The notes beneath the pieces were generated by a model that was given only the letters and a program-made list of their open reading frames with translations, searched no databases and was not told the DNA's origin. This document shows positions 1-7,449 of a DNA stretch of 64,000 bases, piece after piece. Both the position numbers and the translations under genes were made by a program. Every line of letters starts with the position of its first letter. Within the stretch, counting starts at the first letter, position 1. The stretch is from Streptomyces sp. TSRI0281 (lineage in GTDB: Bacteria; Actinomycetota; Actinomycetes; Streptomycetales; Streptomycetaceae): positions 186,001 through 250,000 of the forward strand of contig NZ_LWLE01000034.1 in assembly GCF_001905125.1 (NCBI RefSeq), written 5' to 3'.

Positions 1-318
1 AGGACCTGCGGCGTCGCTCCTGATGTCCGCGCCCATCTGACCCTTCCGGCCCGAGAGCCCCCGCCCGGCCCGATCGCGATCCCGGTCCCGATCCAGGTTC
101 CCGCGGCGTGCGGCCTCCGTGCCCCTTGACGACGTCACGGCGTCACGACCTCACGTACCGCGTAGGCGTATGCACGCGCCCGCGTGTGGGTGGCGCACGC
201 CCGCGTGCCCGTCCGACTCCCCGCTGACGATCCGACGACCTCGCTCCCACGCGACCTCACCCTCACGACCCACGCGACGTCTTCCCACGTCCTCGCACGT
301 CCTTAGGTGGCTACTCCC
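1..318. other. Non-coding stretch at window edge
   Basis: No gene can be supported here. A short open frame ends in TGA at about 38-40 and could be the 3' tip of a gene outside the window, but 12 codons are too few to judge. The rest is C-rich and low in complexity. AGGTGG at 305-310 is the likely ribosome binding site of the next gene. Confidence 0.5.
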
Positions 319-1851
319 ATGTCAAAAACGGCCGGCACCCTGCTTCCCGACCCAAGTCGCTGGAAGGCATTGGCCTTCATCGCGCTCGCCCAGCTGATGG
401 TCGTCCTCGACGCGACCATCGTGAACATCGCGCTGCCCTCCGCCCAGACGGATCTCGGCATTTCCGAGGGCAACAAGCAGTGGGTCATCACCGCCTACGC
501 GCTCGCCTTCGGTGGACTTCTGCTCTTCGGCGGGCGCATCGCCGACCTCTGGGGCCGTAAGCGCACCTTCGTCGTCGGCCTGATCGGCTTCGCGCTGGCC
601 TCCGCGCTCGGCGGGGCGGCCCAGGGCGAGGCGATGATGTTCGGCTCCCGCGCCCTGCAGGGTGCCTTCGGCGCCCTGCTCGCACCGGCCGCGCTCTCGC
701 TGCTCGCCGTGATGTTCACCGATGCCCGGGAGCGTGCCAAGGCCTTCGGCATCTACGGCGCGATCGCCGGTGGCGGTGGCGCGGTCGGCCTGATCCTGGG
801 CGGCTTCCTCACCGAGTACCTGAACTGGCGCTGGACGTTCTTCGTCAACATCCCATTCGCCGTGATCGCCGCGGCGGGCGCGTACTTCGTCATCCGTGAG
901 CCGTCCGGCAGCCGCAACCGCTCGCCGCTCGACATCCCCGGTGTGGTCCTGTCCACGCTCGGCCTGGTCGCCCTGGTGTACGGCTTCACCCGCGCCGAGT
1001 CGGCCGGCTGGTCCGACACGCTGACCGTCTCCATGTTCGTCGTGGCCGTGGCGCTGCTGCTGGCCTTCGTCGTGACCGAGGCGCGGGTGAAGTCGCCGCT
1101 GCTGCCGCTGCGCGTCCTGACCGAACGCAACCGCGGCGGGGTCTACCTCTCGCTGGGTCTCGCCGTCATCGCGATGTTCGGCCTCTTCCTGTTCCTGACC
1201 TACTACCTCCAGGTCGTGAAGGGGTACTCGCCGGTCAAGACCGGTTTCGCGTTCCTCCCGATGATCGCGGGCATGATCACCGGATCGACACAGATCGGCA
1301 CCCGGCTGATGACCCGCGTGCCCCCGCGCCTGCTGATGGGGCCGGGCTTCCTGGTCGCCGCGGCCGGCATGCTCTTCCTGACCCAGCTGGACATCGACAC
1401 CAGCTACGCGAGCGTCATCCTGCCCGGCCAGCTGCTGCTCGGCCTCGGTATGGGTACGGCCTTTATGCCCGCCATGTCCCTGGCCACGCACGGCATCGAG
1501 CCGCGTGACGCCGGTGTGGCCTCCGCGATGGTCAACACCTCGCAGCAGGTCGGCGGAGCCATCGGCACCGCGCTGCTGAACACGATCGCGGCCGGTGCCA
1601 CCACGGCGTACGTCGCCGATCACGCCGCCCGCGCCACCGACCCGAAGCTCCTGGAGCTCCAGGCCATGGTCAGCGGTTTCGCCAGCGCGATCTGGTGGGC
1701 GGTCGGCATCCTCGTCGCCGCCTCCGCCATCGCGACGGTGATGATCAACACCGGTCGTCCCGGAATGGGCTCGTCCGGTGCGACCGGCCCGGACGGCGGT
1801 GCCGAGGCCGGTGCCGAGGACGAGTTCAGGATTCCGGTCGTCGCGCACTGA
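319..1851 (+). CDS. MFS drug efflux transporter, DHA2 (EmrB/QacA) family
   Basis: A 510-residue integral membrane protein of the 14-helix proton-driven drug efflux family. It has the N-terminal LMVVLDATIVNIALPS signature (motif D1), the helix 2-3 loop GGRIADLWGRKR (motif A) and the antiporter motif C region GGAVGLILGG, ending in a Gly/Ala/Glu-rich cytoplasmic tail. The ATG at 319 lies 8 nt after AGGTGG; an in-frame GTG at 307 falls inside that ribosome site and is less likely. It faces a MarR gene tail to tail, and the two share a terminator. The substrate cannot be told from sequence. Control by the neighbouring MarR protein is possible, but the visible operators lie on the other side of marR. 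Confidence 0.9.
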   Translation: MSKTAGTLLPDPSRWKALAFIALAQLMVVLDATIVNIALPSAQTDLGISEGNKQWVITAYALAFGGLLLFGGRIADLWGRKRTFVVGLIGFALASALGGAAQGEAMMFGSRALQGAFGALLAPAALSLLAVMFTDARERAKAFGIYGAIAGGGGAVGLILGGFLTEYLNWRWTFFVNIPFAVIAAAGAYFVIREPSGSRNRSPLDIPGVVLSTLGLVALVYGFTRAESAGWSDTLTVSMFVVAVALLLAFVVTEARVKSPLLPLRVLTERNRGGVYLSLGLAVIAMFGLFLFLTYYLQVVKGYSPVKTGFAFLPMIAGMITGSTQIGTRLMTRVPPRLLMGPGFLVAAAGMLFLTQLDIDTSYASVILPGQLLLGLGMGTAFMPAMSLATHGIEPRDAGVASAMVNTSQQVGGAIGTALLNTIAAGATTAYVADHAARATDPKLLELQAMVSGFASAIWWAVGILVAASAIATVMINTGRPGMGSSGATGPDGGAEAGAEDEFRIPVVAH

Positions 1852-1875
1852 CGGACGAGGGTCCCCGAAGGACGT

Positions 1876-1914
1876 GATCTGCCCTGGTGCCGCTCAGCGG
1901 AGCCAGGGCAGATC
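1876..1914. terminator. Bidirectional terminator between MFS and marR
   Basis: A perfect 12-bp inverted repeat (GATCTGCCCTGG at 1876-1887 and its complement at 1903-1914) with a 15-nt loop sits between two convergent genes. Its right arm overlaps the last codons of marR. Confidence 0.75.
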
Positions 1915-2397
1915 CGCGTCCGTACCCTCCGGCTCCAGACCGGTGGCGAGCACCCGCATGATGTCCCCGAGGCTGTGCACCTGCTCGGGCGTGAGCCGTT
2001 CGAACATCGCCTTCCGTACGGCGGTGACGTGGCCCGGTGCCGAGCGGTGGAGCATCTCGTGGCCCTCGTCGGTGAGCACCGCGTTCTGGCCGCGTTTGTC
2101 GGACGGGCATTCCTCGCGCCGCACCCAGCCGCTCTTCTCCAGCCGGGCGACGGCGTGCGAGAGGCGGGACCTGGTGATCTTGGCGTTCTTGGCCAGCTCG
2201 GTCATCCGCATCCGGCGCCGGGGCGCCTGGGAGAGCTGGACGAGCAGTCCGTAATAGATGTGCGGCATGCCGGCATCACGCTGCAACTGGCGGTCGAGGT
2301 GGTCCTCCAGGAGCGTGGTGGCATGCAGATAGGCGCGCCAGACGCTCTGCTCTTCGTCGGTGAGCCAGCGTGGCTCACCGGTGGATGCCGTGGTCAT
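1894..2397 (-). CDS. MarR family transcriptional regulator
   Basis: A 167-residue winged-helix regulator. Residues of about 60-115 hold the core: RMRMTELAKNAKITRSRLSHAVARLEKSGWVRREECPSDKRG, that is recognition helix plus wing with the usual D-x-R-G, followed by a dimerisation helix. ATG at 2397 is taken as the start; a GTG at 2406 would add MEY. It is transcribed divergently from the dioxygenase gene, and the space between holds two TTGAA-type dyads, fitting autoregulation and control of the dioxygenase. The convergent MFS pump may belong to the same regulon. The ligand is unknown. Confidence 0.88.
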   Translation of the reverse strand: MTTASTGEPRWLTDEEQSVWRAYLHATTLLEDHLDRQLQRDAGMPHIYYGLLVQLSQAPRRRMRMTELAKNAKITRSRLSHAVARLEKSGWVRREECPSDKRGQNAVLTDEGHEMLHRSAPGHVTAVRKAMFERLTPEQVHSLGDIMRVLATGLEPEGTDADLPWLR

Positions 2398-2417
2398 GTA
2401 CTCCACTGTACGACCTT

Positions 2418-2482
2418 TTCTTGAATGTTGAACTAGATAGGGCTAAGGTCTCCAGACGTAGGAGCTTGAAGATTCAAGAAGC
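2418..2482. promoter_or_regulatory. Candidate MarR operators between marR and dioxygenase
   Basis: A perfect dyad CTTGAA-GA-TTCAAG lies at 2465-2478. A related imperfect site (TTCTTGAATGTTGAAC, 2418-2433) lies nearer marR. Two similar AT-rich dyads in a divergent promoter beside a MarR gene are typical operators. Binding is inferred. Confidence 0.6.
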
Positions 2483-2582
2483 TTCGCCCGGGTTATGCAG
2501 GAATCCTGAAGAAGGAACCCTTGAGTATGGCCTCGCCCCGCCCGGCGGGGGCGGTCTTGAGTAGCAGTGGATGGGGAATGCC

Positions 2583-3365
2583 ATGACGGACACCGCGGAG
2601 CGCATGCCCGCCCTCTACCTTTCGCACGGCGCCCCGCCGCTCGCCGACGACCCCGTCTGGCCCGGCGAGCTGGCCGCCTGGTCCGCCGGGCTGCCCCGCC
2701 CCCGCGCGATCCTGATGGTGTCCGCGCACTGGGAGGAGGCCCCACTCGCGCTGGGCGCCACCGACACCGTGCCGCTCGTTTACGACTTCTGGGGTTTCCC
2801 CGAGCACTACTACCGGGTGCGGTACGCCGCCCCCGGCGCCCCGCACCTGGCGGAGAGCGTGCGCAAACTGCTGCGCGGCGCCGGTACGCCGGTGCAGGAC
2901 ATCCCGGACCGCGGGCTCGACCACGGGGCGTACGTGCCGCTGGTGGAGATGTTCCCGGGCGCCGACATCCCCGTACTCCAGATCTCCATGCCGACGCTGG
3001 ACCCGCAGAAGCTGATGGACATCGGGCGCAAGCTCGCCCCGCTGCGCGACGAGGGTGTCCTGATCGTCGGCAGCGGCTTCTTCACCCACAACCTGGCGGC
3101 CCTGCGGCACCAGGGCGGCGGCGTACCGGGCTGGTCGGCCGAGTTCGACGACTGGGGCGACCGGGCACTGCGCGAGCAGGACATCGACGCCCTGCTCGAC
3201 TTCGAGAACAAGTCCCCCGCGGGCAGACTGGCCCACCCGCGCACCGAGCACTTCGCGCCTCTGTTCGTGACGCTCGGTGCCTCGGAGGGCGAGCTGGAAC
3301 AGGGGCGCAGTGTGATCGACGGGTTCTGGATGGGGCTGGCCAAGCGCTCGGTGCAGTTCGGCTGA
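2583..3365 (+). CDS. DODA-type class III extradiol dioxygenase
   Basis: A 260-residue protein of the 4,5-DOPA-extradiol-dioxygenase (YgiD/LigB-like) family, cytosolic and dependent on a single metal. Candidate metal and catalytic histidines are visible in LYLSHGAPPL (N-terminus), SAHWEE (about 50), RGLDHGAYVPL (about 118) and GSGFFTHNLAAL (about 165). Length matches the family. ATG 2583 is preferred, with GGGG just upstream; ATG 2571 would add four residues. It is divergent from marR across two dyads, so a phenol-type ligand relieving MarR repression is a plausible model. The true aromatic substrate is unknown; many members act on catechol-type compounds. Confidence 0.87.
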   Translation: MTDTAERMPALYLSHGAPPLADDPVWPGELAAWSAGLPRPRAILMVSAHWEEAPLALGATDTVPLVYDFWGFPEHYYRVRYAAPGAPHLAESVRKLLRGAGTPVQDIPDRGLDHGAYVPLVEMFPGADIPVLQISMPTLDPQKLMDIGRKLAPLRDEGVLIVGSGFFTHNLAALRHQGGGVPGWSAEFDDWGDRALREQDIDALLDFENKSPAGRLAHPRTEHFAPLFVTLGASEGELEQGRSVIDGFWMGLAKRSVQFG

Positions 3366-3452
3366 GCCGGGCGGGCCGGTTGGCCGGATTCGGGTGCGGT
3401 TGAGCCGGGCGGTCCGGGCGGGTTCGGTTCCTGGCCGGTGCCGTTTGCCCCG

Positions 3453-3540
3453 CCCCGGCCCGGCCCGGTCCGCCCCGGTCCGCCCCGGCCCGCCCCGGCC
3501 CGCCCCGCCCAGGCCCGCCCCGGCCCGGTCCGCCCTGGTC
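3453..3540. repeat. CCGGCCCGCC-type low-complexity repeat
   Basis: Almost pure G+C built from degenerate units such as CCGCCCCGGCC, lying between two convergent genes. No open frame or clean hairpin stands out. It probably arose by replication slippage and may pause transcription. Confidence 0.6.
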
Positions 3541-4554
3541 CTACAGGGCGGGCGGGTTCAGTTCGATCGAGCGGAGGGCGGCCGCGAGCGCTGTCCCGTC
3601 GCCGATGTCCAGCGCGGTGTCGGTGAACTTGATGGTGTGGTCGTTCCCGTGCGCCGCCGCCCGCTCGAACAGCTCCTCGGCCGTGGTGGCCGCCGGTGCG
3701 AAGGGGGCGGGCGTGGCGGGCGTGTACGCGGCGGTGACCGCGGCGCTCGCGGCCCAGGCGCCCGCCAGGCTCGGTGCCCACAGCTCGCGGGGGAGCGCGG
3801 GCAGGGTGCGCAGGACGGCGTTGGGGGCGGTCGCCGCGTGCACCAGCATGATCGGCTCGCCGTGCCCGTGCGTGGCGTAACGGTGGGTCGAGGCCCGGAC
3901 CAGTTCTTCGAGCGCGGCGCGGGCGGCGTCCGGGTCTGCCGGGGTCCGCTCCGGCCAGCGCGGGAACGCGGTGAGCTGCCCCAGCCGGTCCAGGATGCCG
4001 CCGCTCTGCTCCGCCACCGCGGGCACCGCCTCCAGCGCCGCGGCGGCGCTCGGTGCGGGAGCGAGGTGGGCCAGGCCGGGCAGCGGCTGATGCCGGGCGG
4101 CCCAGTAGCCGAGCCCGTGGGCGAGCTCCCGGACGCGGGGCGCGGTGGCCTCCCCGTCCAGCAAAGTGCGTACGGAGTGGCCGACCCGGATCGCGGGGTG
4201 GGTGGCGCCCGCCGCGATGCCGGGCAGCAGTCGCGGCCACCACTCGGCGAGTACGTCGCGCCAGGGGTGTTCGGCCGTCTCCCGCTCGAAGTACGCCGTC
4301 CAGTCGGCGATGCGGCGCGGGTCGCCGAGCGCCTCCCGCCAGTTCTCCGCCGTCACCGGGGTGAAGGCGTCCGGCATGTCCTCCAGCTTCGCTCCGTAGT
4401 GGTCGAGCCAGCGGTGCACGGTCGGCGCCTGACCATGCCGTACCAGCGCCTCCACGGCCATCGGGGCGTGGTTGCTGAGCCAGCCGTCGCGTTCGGGGCC
4501 CGAGAGATGGAGGCGCTCCAGGGCTTCGTCGAGGGTGCCTGTGGTGTCGTCCAT
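3541..4554 (-). CDS. Questin oxidase-like protein (DUF4243 family)
   Basis: A 337-residue soluble protein starting MDDTTGTLDEALERL. The pattern LSNHAPMAVEALVRHGQ, then WLDHYGAKLEDMP, then LPALPRELWAPSLAGAW, and the C-terminal AAHGNDHTIKFTDTALDIG with conserved His residues, match the questin oxidase/AflY-like family. Fungal members perform Baeyer-Villiger-like anthraquinone ring opening; bacterial members are mostly uncharacterised. It begins at an ATG and is monocistronic. No polyketide genes are nearby, so an anthraquinone substrate should not be assumed. Confidence 0.8.
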   Translation of the reverse strand: MDDTTGTLDEALERLHLSGPERDGWLSNHAPMAVEALVRHGQAPTVHRWLDHYGAKLEDMPDAFTPVTAENWREALGDPRRIADWTAYFERETAEHPWRDVLAEWWPRLLPGIAAGATHPAIRVGHSVRTLLDGEATAPRVRELAHGLGYWAARHQPLPGLAHLAPAPSAAAALEAVPAVAEQSGGILDRLGQLTAFPRWPERTPADPDAARAALEELVRASTHRYATHGHGEPIMLVHAATAPNAVLRTLPALPRELWAPSLAGAWAASAAVTAAYTPATPAPFAPAATTAEELFERAAAHGNDHTIKFTDTALDIGDGTALAAALRSIELNPPAL

Positions 4555-4746
4555 GCGGCTTCACGCTAGGGGCGCGCGGGGTCCGGCGGATCGGGCTGCG
4601 GTCCCGGTCCTGGACGACCCGGGTACTAGGTCGCGCGCGGGGAGGGCCCCGGCCCGGGGACTAGGTCCTCGGGCGCCGGGAACGCGGTCACCGTGCGCCC
4701 CGCCCGCCCGCCGTCAGCGACCGCGCCGTCACCGACAATGTGGACA

Positions 4747-4935
4747 TCCTGAGCAACCAGCAGACGGTGCGGGCCGTCTTCAGAGGTGGGAGCGCAGCCA
4801 GGGGCGGCGCTGCTCCGGAGTGAGGGGAACCGTGTCGCCTGTGAGCGCGGTCTCACGTACGTAATGGTGGTAGATGTCCGTGAGTGCCTCCAGATCGGCC
4901 TCCATACCGGGCCTGACCTGCACTTCCGTGGCCAT
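4747..4935 (-). pseudogene. Decayed GNAT (phosphinothricin-acetyltransferase-like) gene
   Basis: From ATG 4935 the frame reads a typical GNAT N-terminus (VRPGMEADLEALTDIYHHYVRET, then TPEQRRPWLRSH) but stops at 4780. Shifted by one base, the family sequence resumes at once as EDGPHRLLVAQD, then similarity ends near 4747. About two thirds of the family, including the acetyl-CoA-binding segment, is missing. This is a frameshifted, 3'-truncated remnant divergent from hrdD. A sequencing error could explain the shift but not the missing domain. Confidence 0.7.
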
Positions 4936-4951
4936 GGGGGGCATCCGTCCT

Positions 4952-4970
4952 CCTGTCGGCGGCCGACAGG
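4952..4970. promoter_or_regulatory. Palindrome upstream of hrdD
   Basis: CCTGTCGGC and GCCGACAGG flank a single G, giving 9-bp perfect arms. It lies between the GNAT remnant and the hrdD promoter. It could be an operator for either; the binding protein is unknown. Confidence 0.4.
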
Positions 4971-5005
4971 GTACTGCATGATCGCGAAAATGAATGCGTG
5001 CCAGG

Positions 5006-5032
5006 GGAATTCTGTCCGGATTCCAGTCGTTG
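5006..5032 (+). promoter_or_regulatory. Sigma-R-like promoter of hrdD
   Basis: GGAAT (5006-5010), exactly 18 nt, then GTT (5029-5031). This fits the Streptomyces sigma-R consensus GGAAT-N18-GTT, and hrdD of S. coelicolor is a known sigma-R target. The site ends 61 bp before the hrdD start codon. Confidence 0.7.
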
Positions 5033-5092
5033 TTTCCATCGGATGCAGGGCACCCGAAAGGGTGTCGCGACCTACTCAGCAAGGGAGCACGC

Positions 5093-6088
5093 ATGGCAAC
5101 CCGTGCCGTCGCCCGTCGTTCGTCCACCACCGGTGGGACTGACCGGGCAAGCAGTGTTCGCGCCACAGGCGAGATCGCCGATCGCGACCTGGTCGGCATG
5201 TACCTGGACGAGATCGCGCGCACACCACTGCTCGACGCCGCAAAAGAAGTCGATCTCTCGCAGACCATCGAGGCGGGCGTCTTCGCCCAGAAGATCCTCG
5301 ACGGCGAGGTGGAGAGCGAAGCCGGTGGAGCGAAGCGCGAGGAGCTGGAGGCGCTGGTCGCCGAGGGCGAGCGCGCCAAGGACATATTCATCCGTTCCAA
5401 CCTCCGGCTCGTCGTTGCCGTGGCCCGCCGCTACCCGCGGGCGGGGCTTCCTCTGCTCGACCTGATCCAGGAGGGCAACGCGGGCCTGGTGCGCGCGGTC
5501 GAGAAGTTCGACTACGCCAAGGGCTTCAAGTTCTCCACGTATGCGACGTGGTGGATCCGTCAGGCCATCACGCGCTCCATAGCCGACCAGTCCCGCACCA
5601 TCCGGCTCCCCGTCCACCTGGTGGAGGAGCTCGGCCGGATCCGCCGCGTGCAGCGCGAGTTCAACCGTGAGCACGGGCGCGACCCGGAGCACTCGGAGAT
5701 AGCCGCCGAGCTGGACTCCAACACCCAGCGGGTGAGCAATGTCCTGGACTGGGCCCGTGACCCGGTCAGCCTGAACATGTCCGTGGACGACGACGGCGAC
5801 ACGCAGTTCGGTGATCTGCTGGAGGACACCTCCGCGATCTCGCCCGAGCAGTCCGTGATGACCTTGCTGCGCAGCGAGGAGCTGGAGGACATGATCGGCA
5901 AGCTGGACAACAGGACGGCGTCGATCATCCGTATGCGCTACGGCATCGAGGACGGACGCGAGCGGACCCTGACCGAGGTGGGCAAGGAACACGGCCTCAC
6001 ACGGGAGCGGATCCGCCAGATCGAGAAGCACGCATTGCTCGAATTGAAGCGAATGGCTCACGACACGGGCTTTGACGCTGCGGCGTGA
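5093..6088 (+). CDS. hrdD: RNA polymerase group 2 sigma factor HrdD
   Basis: A 331-residue sigma-70 family protein. It has region 1.2 (DLVGMYLDEIARTPLLDAAKE), region 2 (SNLRLVVAVARRYPRAGLPLLDLIQEGNAGL, then STYATWWIRQAITRSIADQSR), region 3 (HGRDPEHSEIAAELD) and region 4 (TLTEVGKEHGLTRERIRQIEKHALLELKRMA). The short N-terminus without region 1.1 and the ending DTGFDAAA match HrdD rather than the essential HrdB. ATG 5093 follows AAGGGAG by 5 nt; an upstream ATG at 4994 would lie within the promoter. It is monocistronic, with three tandem hairpins downstream. HrdD is dispensable in S. coelicolor and its expression responds to thiol and envelope stress. Confidence 0.93.
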   Translation: MATRAVARRSSTTGGTDRASSVRATGEIADRDLVGMYLDEIARTPLLDAAKEVDLSQTIEAGVFAQKILDGEVESEAGGAKREELEALVAEGERAKDIFIRSNLRLVVAVARRYPRAGLPLLDLIQEGNAGLVRAVEKFDYAKGFKFSTYATWWIRQAITRSIADQSRTIRLPVHLVEELGRIRRVQREFNREHGRDPEHSEIAAELDSNTQRVSNVLDWARDPVSLNMSVDDDGDTQFGDLLEDTSAISPEQSVMTLLRSEELEDMIGKLDNRTASIIRMRYGIEDGRERTLTEVGKEHGLTRERIRQIEKHALLELKRMAHDTGFDAAA

Positions 6089-6115
6089 GCCAATAACCCG
6101 TAACCTCCCAATCAA

Positions 6116-6176
6116 GCCGGTTCGCACCGGCCCGCTGACCGGCTCACGCCGGTCGCCCGACCGGTTCGTACCGGTC
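6116..6176. terminator. Three tandem GACCGG stem-loops after hrdD
   Basis: Three perfect tetraloop hairpins stand in a row: GCCGGT-TCGC-ACCGGC (6116-6131), GACCGGC-TCAC-GCCGGTC (6137-6154) and GACCGGT-TCGT-ACCGGTC (6159-6176). They separate convergent hrdD and the WYL regulator, so termination in both directions is likely. The near-identical stems suggest duplication. Confidence 0.75.
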
Positions 6177-6278
6177 CCTGAGCTGAGTCCCGGCGCCCAC
6201 CCCCCCCCGGCGCCGGGGCTCATCCATGTGCGGGGCTCGTTCACGTGCCGGGTGGGGCCACCGGCCGCATGGGACGGC

Positions 6279-7388
6279 TCAGGCGGTCGCGGGGCTCGGG
6301 CCCGGCGTCGCGGCGCGGGTCAGCCGGGCGCCCAGAGCGTCGACGTACTCCACCAGCTGCGGCGGCCCGTGCACCGAGAACTCGCAGTCCACCAGAGCGA
6401 GCCGCAGCGCCAGCCACTCCAGCGAGTCCGTGGAGACGGCGTGCAGCCGGCAGCCGAGCGCCCCGGTCGGCTCCGGCGTCCCGAGTCTCGAAGGCAGCCG
6501 CGCCGCCACGAACTCCGCGGGCGCCTCGAAGCTCACGTCGAAGCGCAGCTCCGGCTGCATCCGGGCCATCGAGCGGGCGAGGAACTTCGCGGCGTCGCCG
6601 CCCCCGTGGCTCTCCCCGCCGCTGCGGCTCTCCCCGGCCCCCGTACTGTCCGCGCCGCTCGTGCCGCCCGCGCCGGCCTTGTTGCCCGTGCCGCTCGTGT
6701 CGCCCGTGCCGTTCTCGCCGTCCCCGTCGGGCAGCGGCCGTGCGGTGAAGCGGGCGCCCGTCGCAAACGGCTCACTGACCCGGTCGACCCGGAACGTACG
6801 CCAGTCCTCGCGCAGCAGGTCGTACGCGACCAGATACCAGCGCTGCCCGGTGCTCACCAGCCGGTACGGCTCCACCTGCCGCTTCGTCTCGGTGCCGTCC
6901 CCCGTCCGGTAGGTGAACCGCAGCCGCTCCTGCCCCGTGGCCGCCGAGGCGAGCGTCGTCAGGGTCTGCGGATCGATGCGGGAGCCGTCGCCCCGGGTCA
7001 GCGGGACCGTGGCGTGCTGAAGGGACGAGACCCGGTGCCGCAACCGCGAGGGCAGCACCTGCTCCAGCTTCGCCAGAGCGCGTACGGACGCCTCGTCGAC
7101 GCCCTCGATGGCATGCCCGGCGCCGGCCCGCAGTCCTACCGCGATAGCCACCGCCTCCTCGTCGTCCAGCAGCAGCGGCGGCATGGCGGCACCCGCGACC
7201 AGGCGGTAGCCGCCGATCGAGCCGCGCGTGGCCTCGACCGGATAGCCGAGGTCGCGCAACCGGTCGATGTCACGGCGGATCGTGCGCGCGCTGACGTCGA
7301 GCCGCTGGGCCAGTTCGCTGCCCGGCCACTCACGCGGCGTCTGGAGGAGCGACAGCAGATTCAGCAGTCGTGCCGGGGTATCGGTCAT
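6279..7388 (-). CDS. YafY-type HTH/WYL-domain transcriptional regulator
   Basis: A 369-residue regulator with an N-terminal DeoR-like HTH (RLLNLLSLLQTPREWPGSELAQRLDVSARTIRRDIDRLRDLGYPV), a linker GSIGGYRLVAGAAMPPLLLDDEEA, and a WYL domain (EPYRLVSTGQRWYLVAYDLLREDWRTFRVDR). A Gly/Thr/Ser-rich insert of about 35 residues splits the WYL domain from the C-terminal WCX part and looks like a slippage expansion. ATG 7388 is chosen; the in-frame ATG at 7409 lies inside a 29-bp palindrome that is probably this protein's operator. It is divergent from an MFS pump and probably controls it. Confidence 0.87.
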   Translation of the reverse strand: MTDTPARLLNLLSLLQTPREWPGSELAQRLDVSARTIRRDIDRLRDLGYPVEATRGSIGGYRLVAGAAMPPLLLDDEEAVAIAVGLRAGAGHAIEGVDEASVRALAKLEQVLPSRLRHRVSSLQHATVPLTRGDGSRIDPQTLTTLASAATGQERLRFTYRTGDGTETKRQVEPYRLVSTGQRWYLVAYDLLREDWRTFRVDRVSEPFATGARFTARPLPDGDGENGTGDTSGTGNKAGAGGTSGADSTGAGESRSGGESHGGGDAAKFLARSMARMQPELRFDVSFEAPAEFVAARLPSRLGTPEPTGALGCRLHAVSTDSLEWLALRLALVDCEFSVHGPPQLVEYVDALGARLTRAATPGPSPATA

Positions 7389-7404
7389 GAACCCAGGATG
7401 CCCG

Positions 7405-7433
7405 TCCATCAGGTCATGAACTGACCTAATGGA
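7405..7433. promoter_or_regulatory. 29-bp palindromic operator between WYL regulator and MFS
   Basis: TCCATCAGGTCA (7405-7416), spacer TGAAC, then TGACCTAATGGA (7422-7433). The arms match at 11 of 12 positions. It spans the whole gap between the divergent starts and is a strong candidate binding site for the adjacent WYL regulator. Confidence 0.7.
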
Positions 7434-7449
7434 TGGTTAGCTTCTCGCC

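Noticed and set aside
322..1848. Long minus-strand open frame opposite the first MFS gene
   Set aside because: Arg/Gly/Asp/His-rich composition typical of a high-G+C shadow; the plus frame has clear transporter motifs.
4994..5092. Upstream ATG extension of hrdD
   Set aside because: It overlaps the sigma-R-like promoter and has no ribosome site; ATG 5093 has both a good site and family support.
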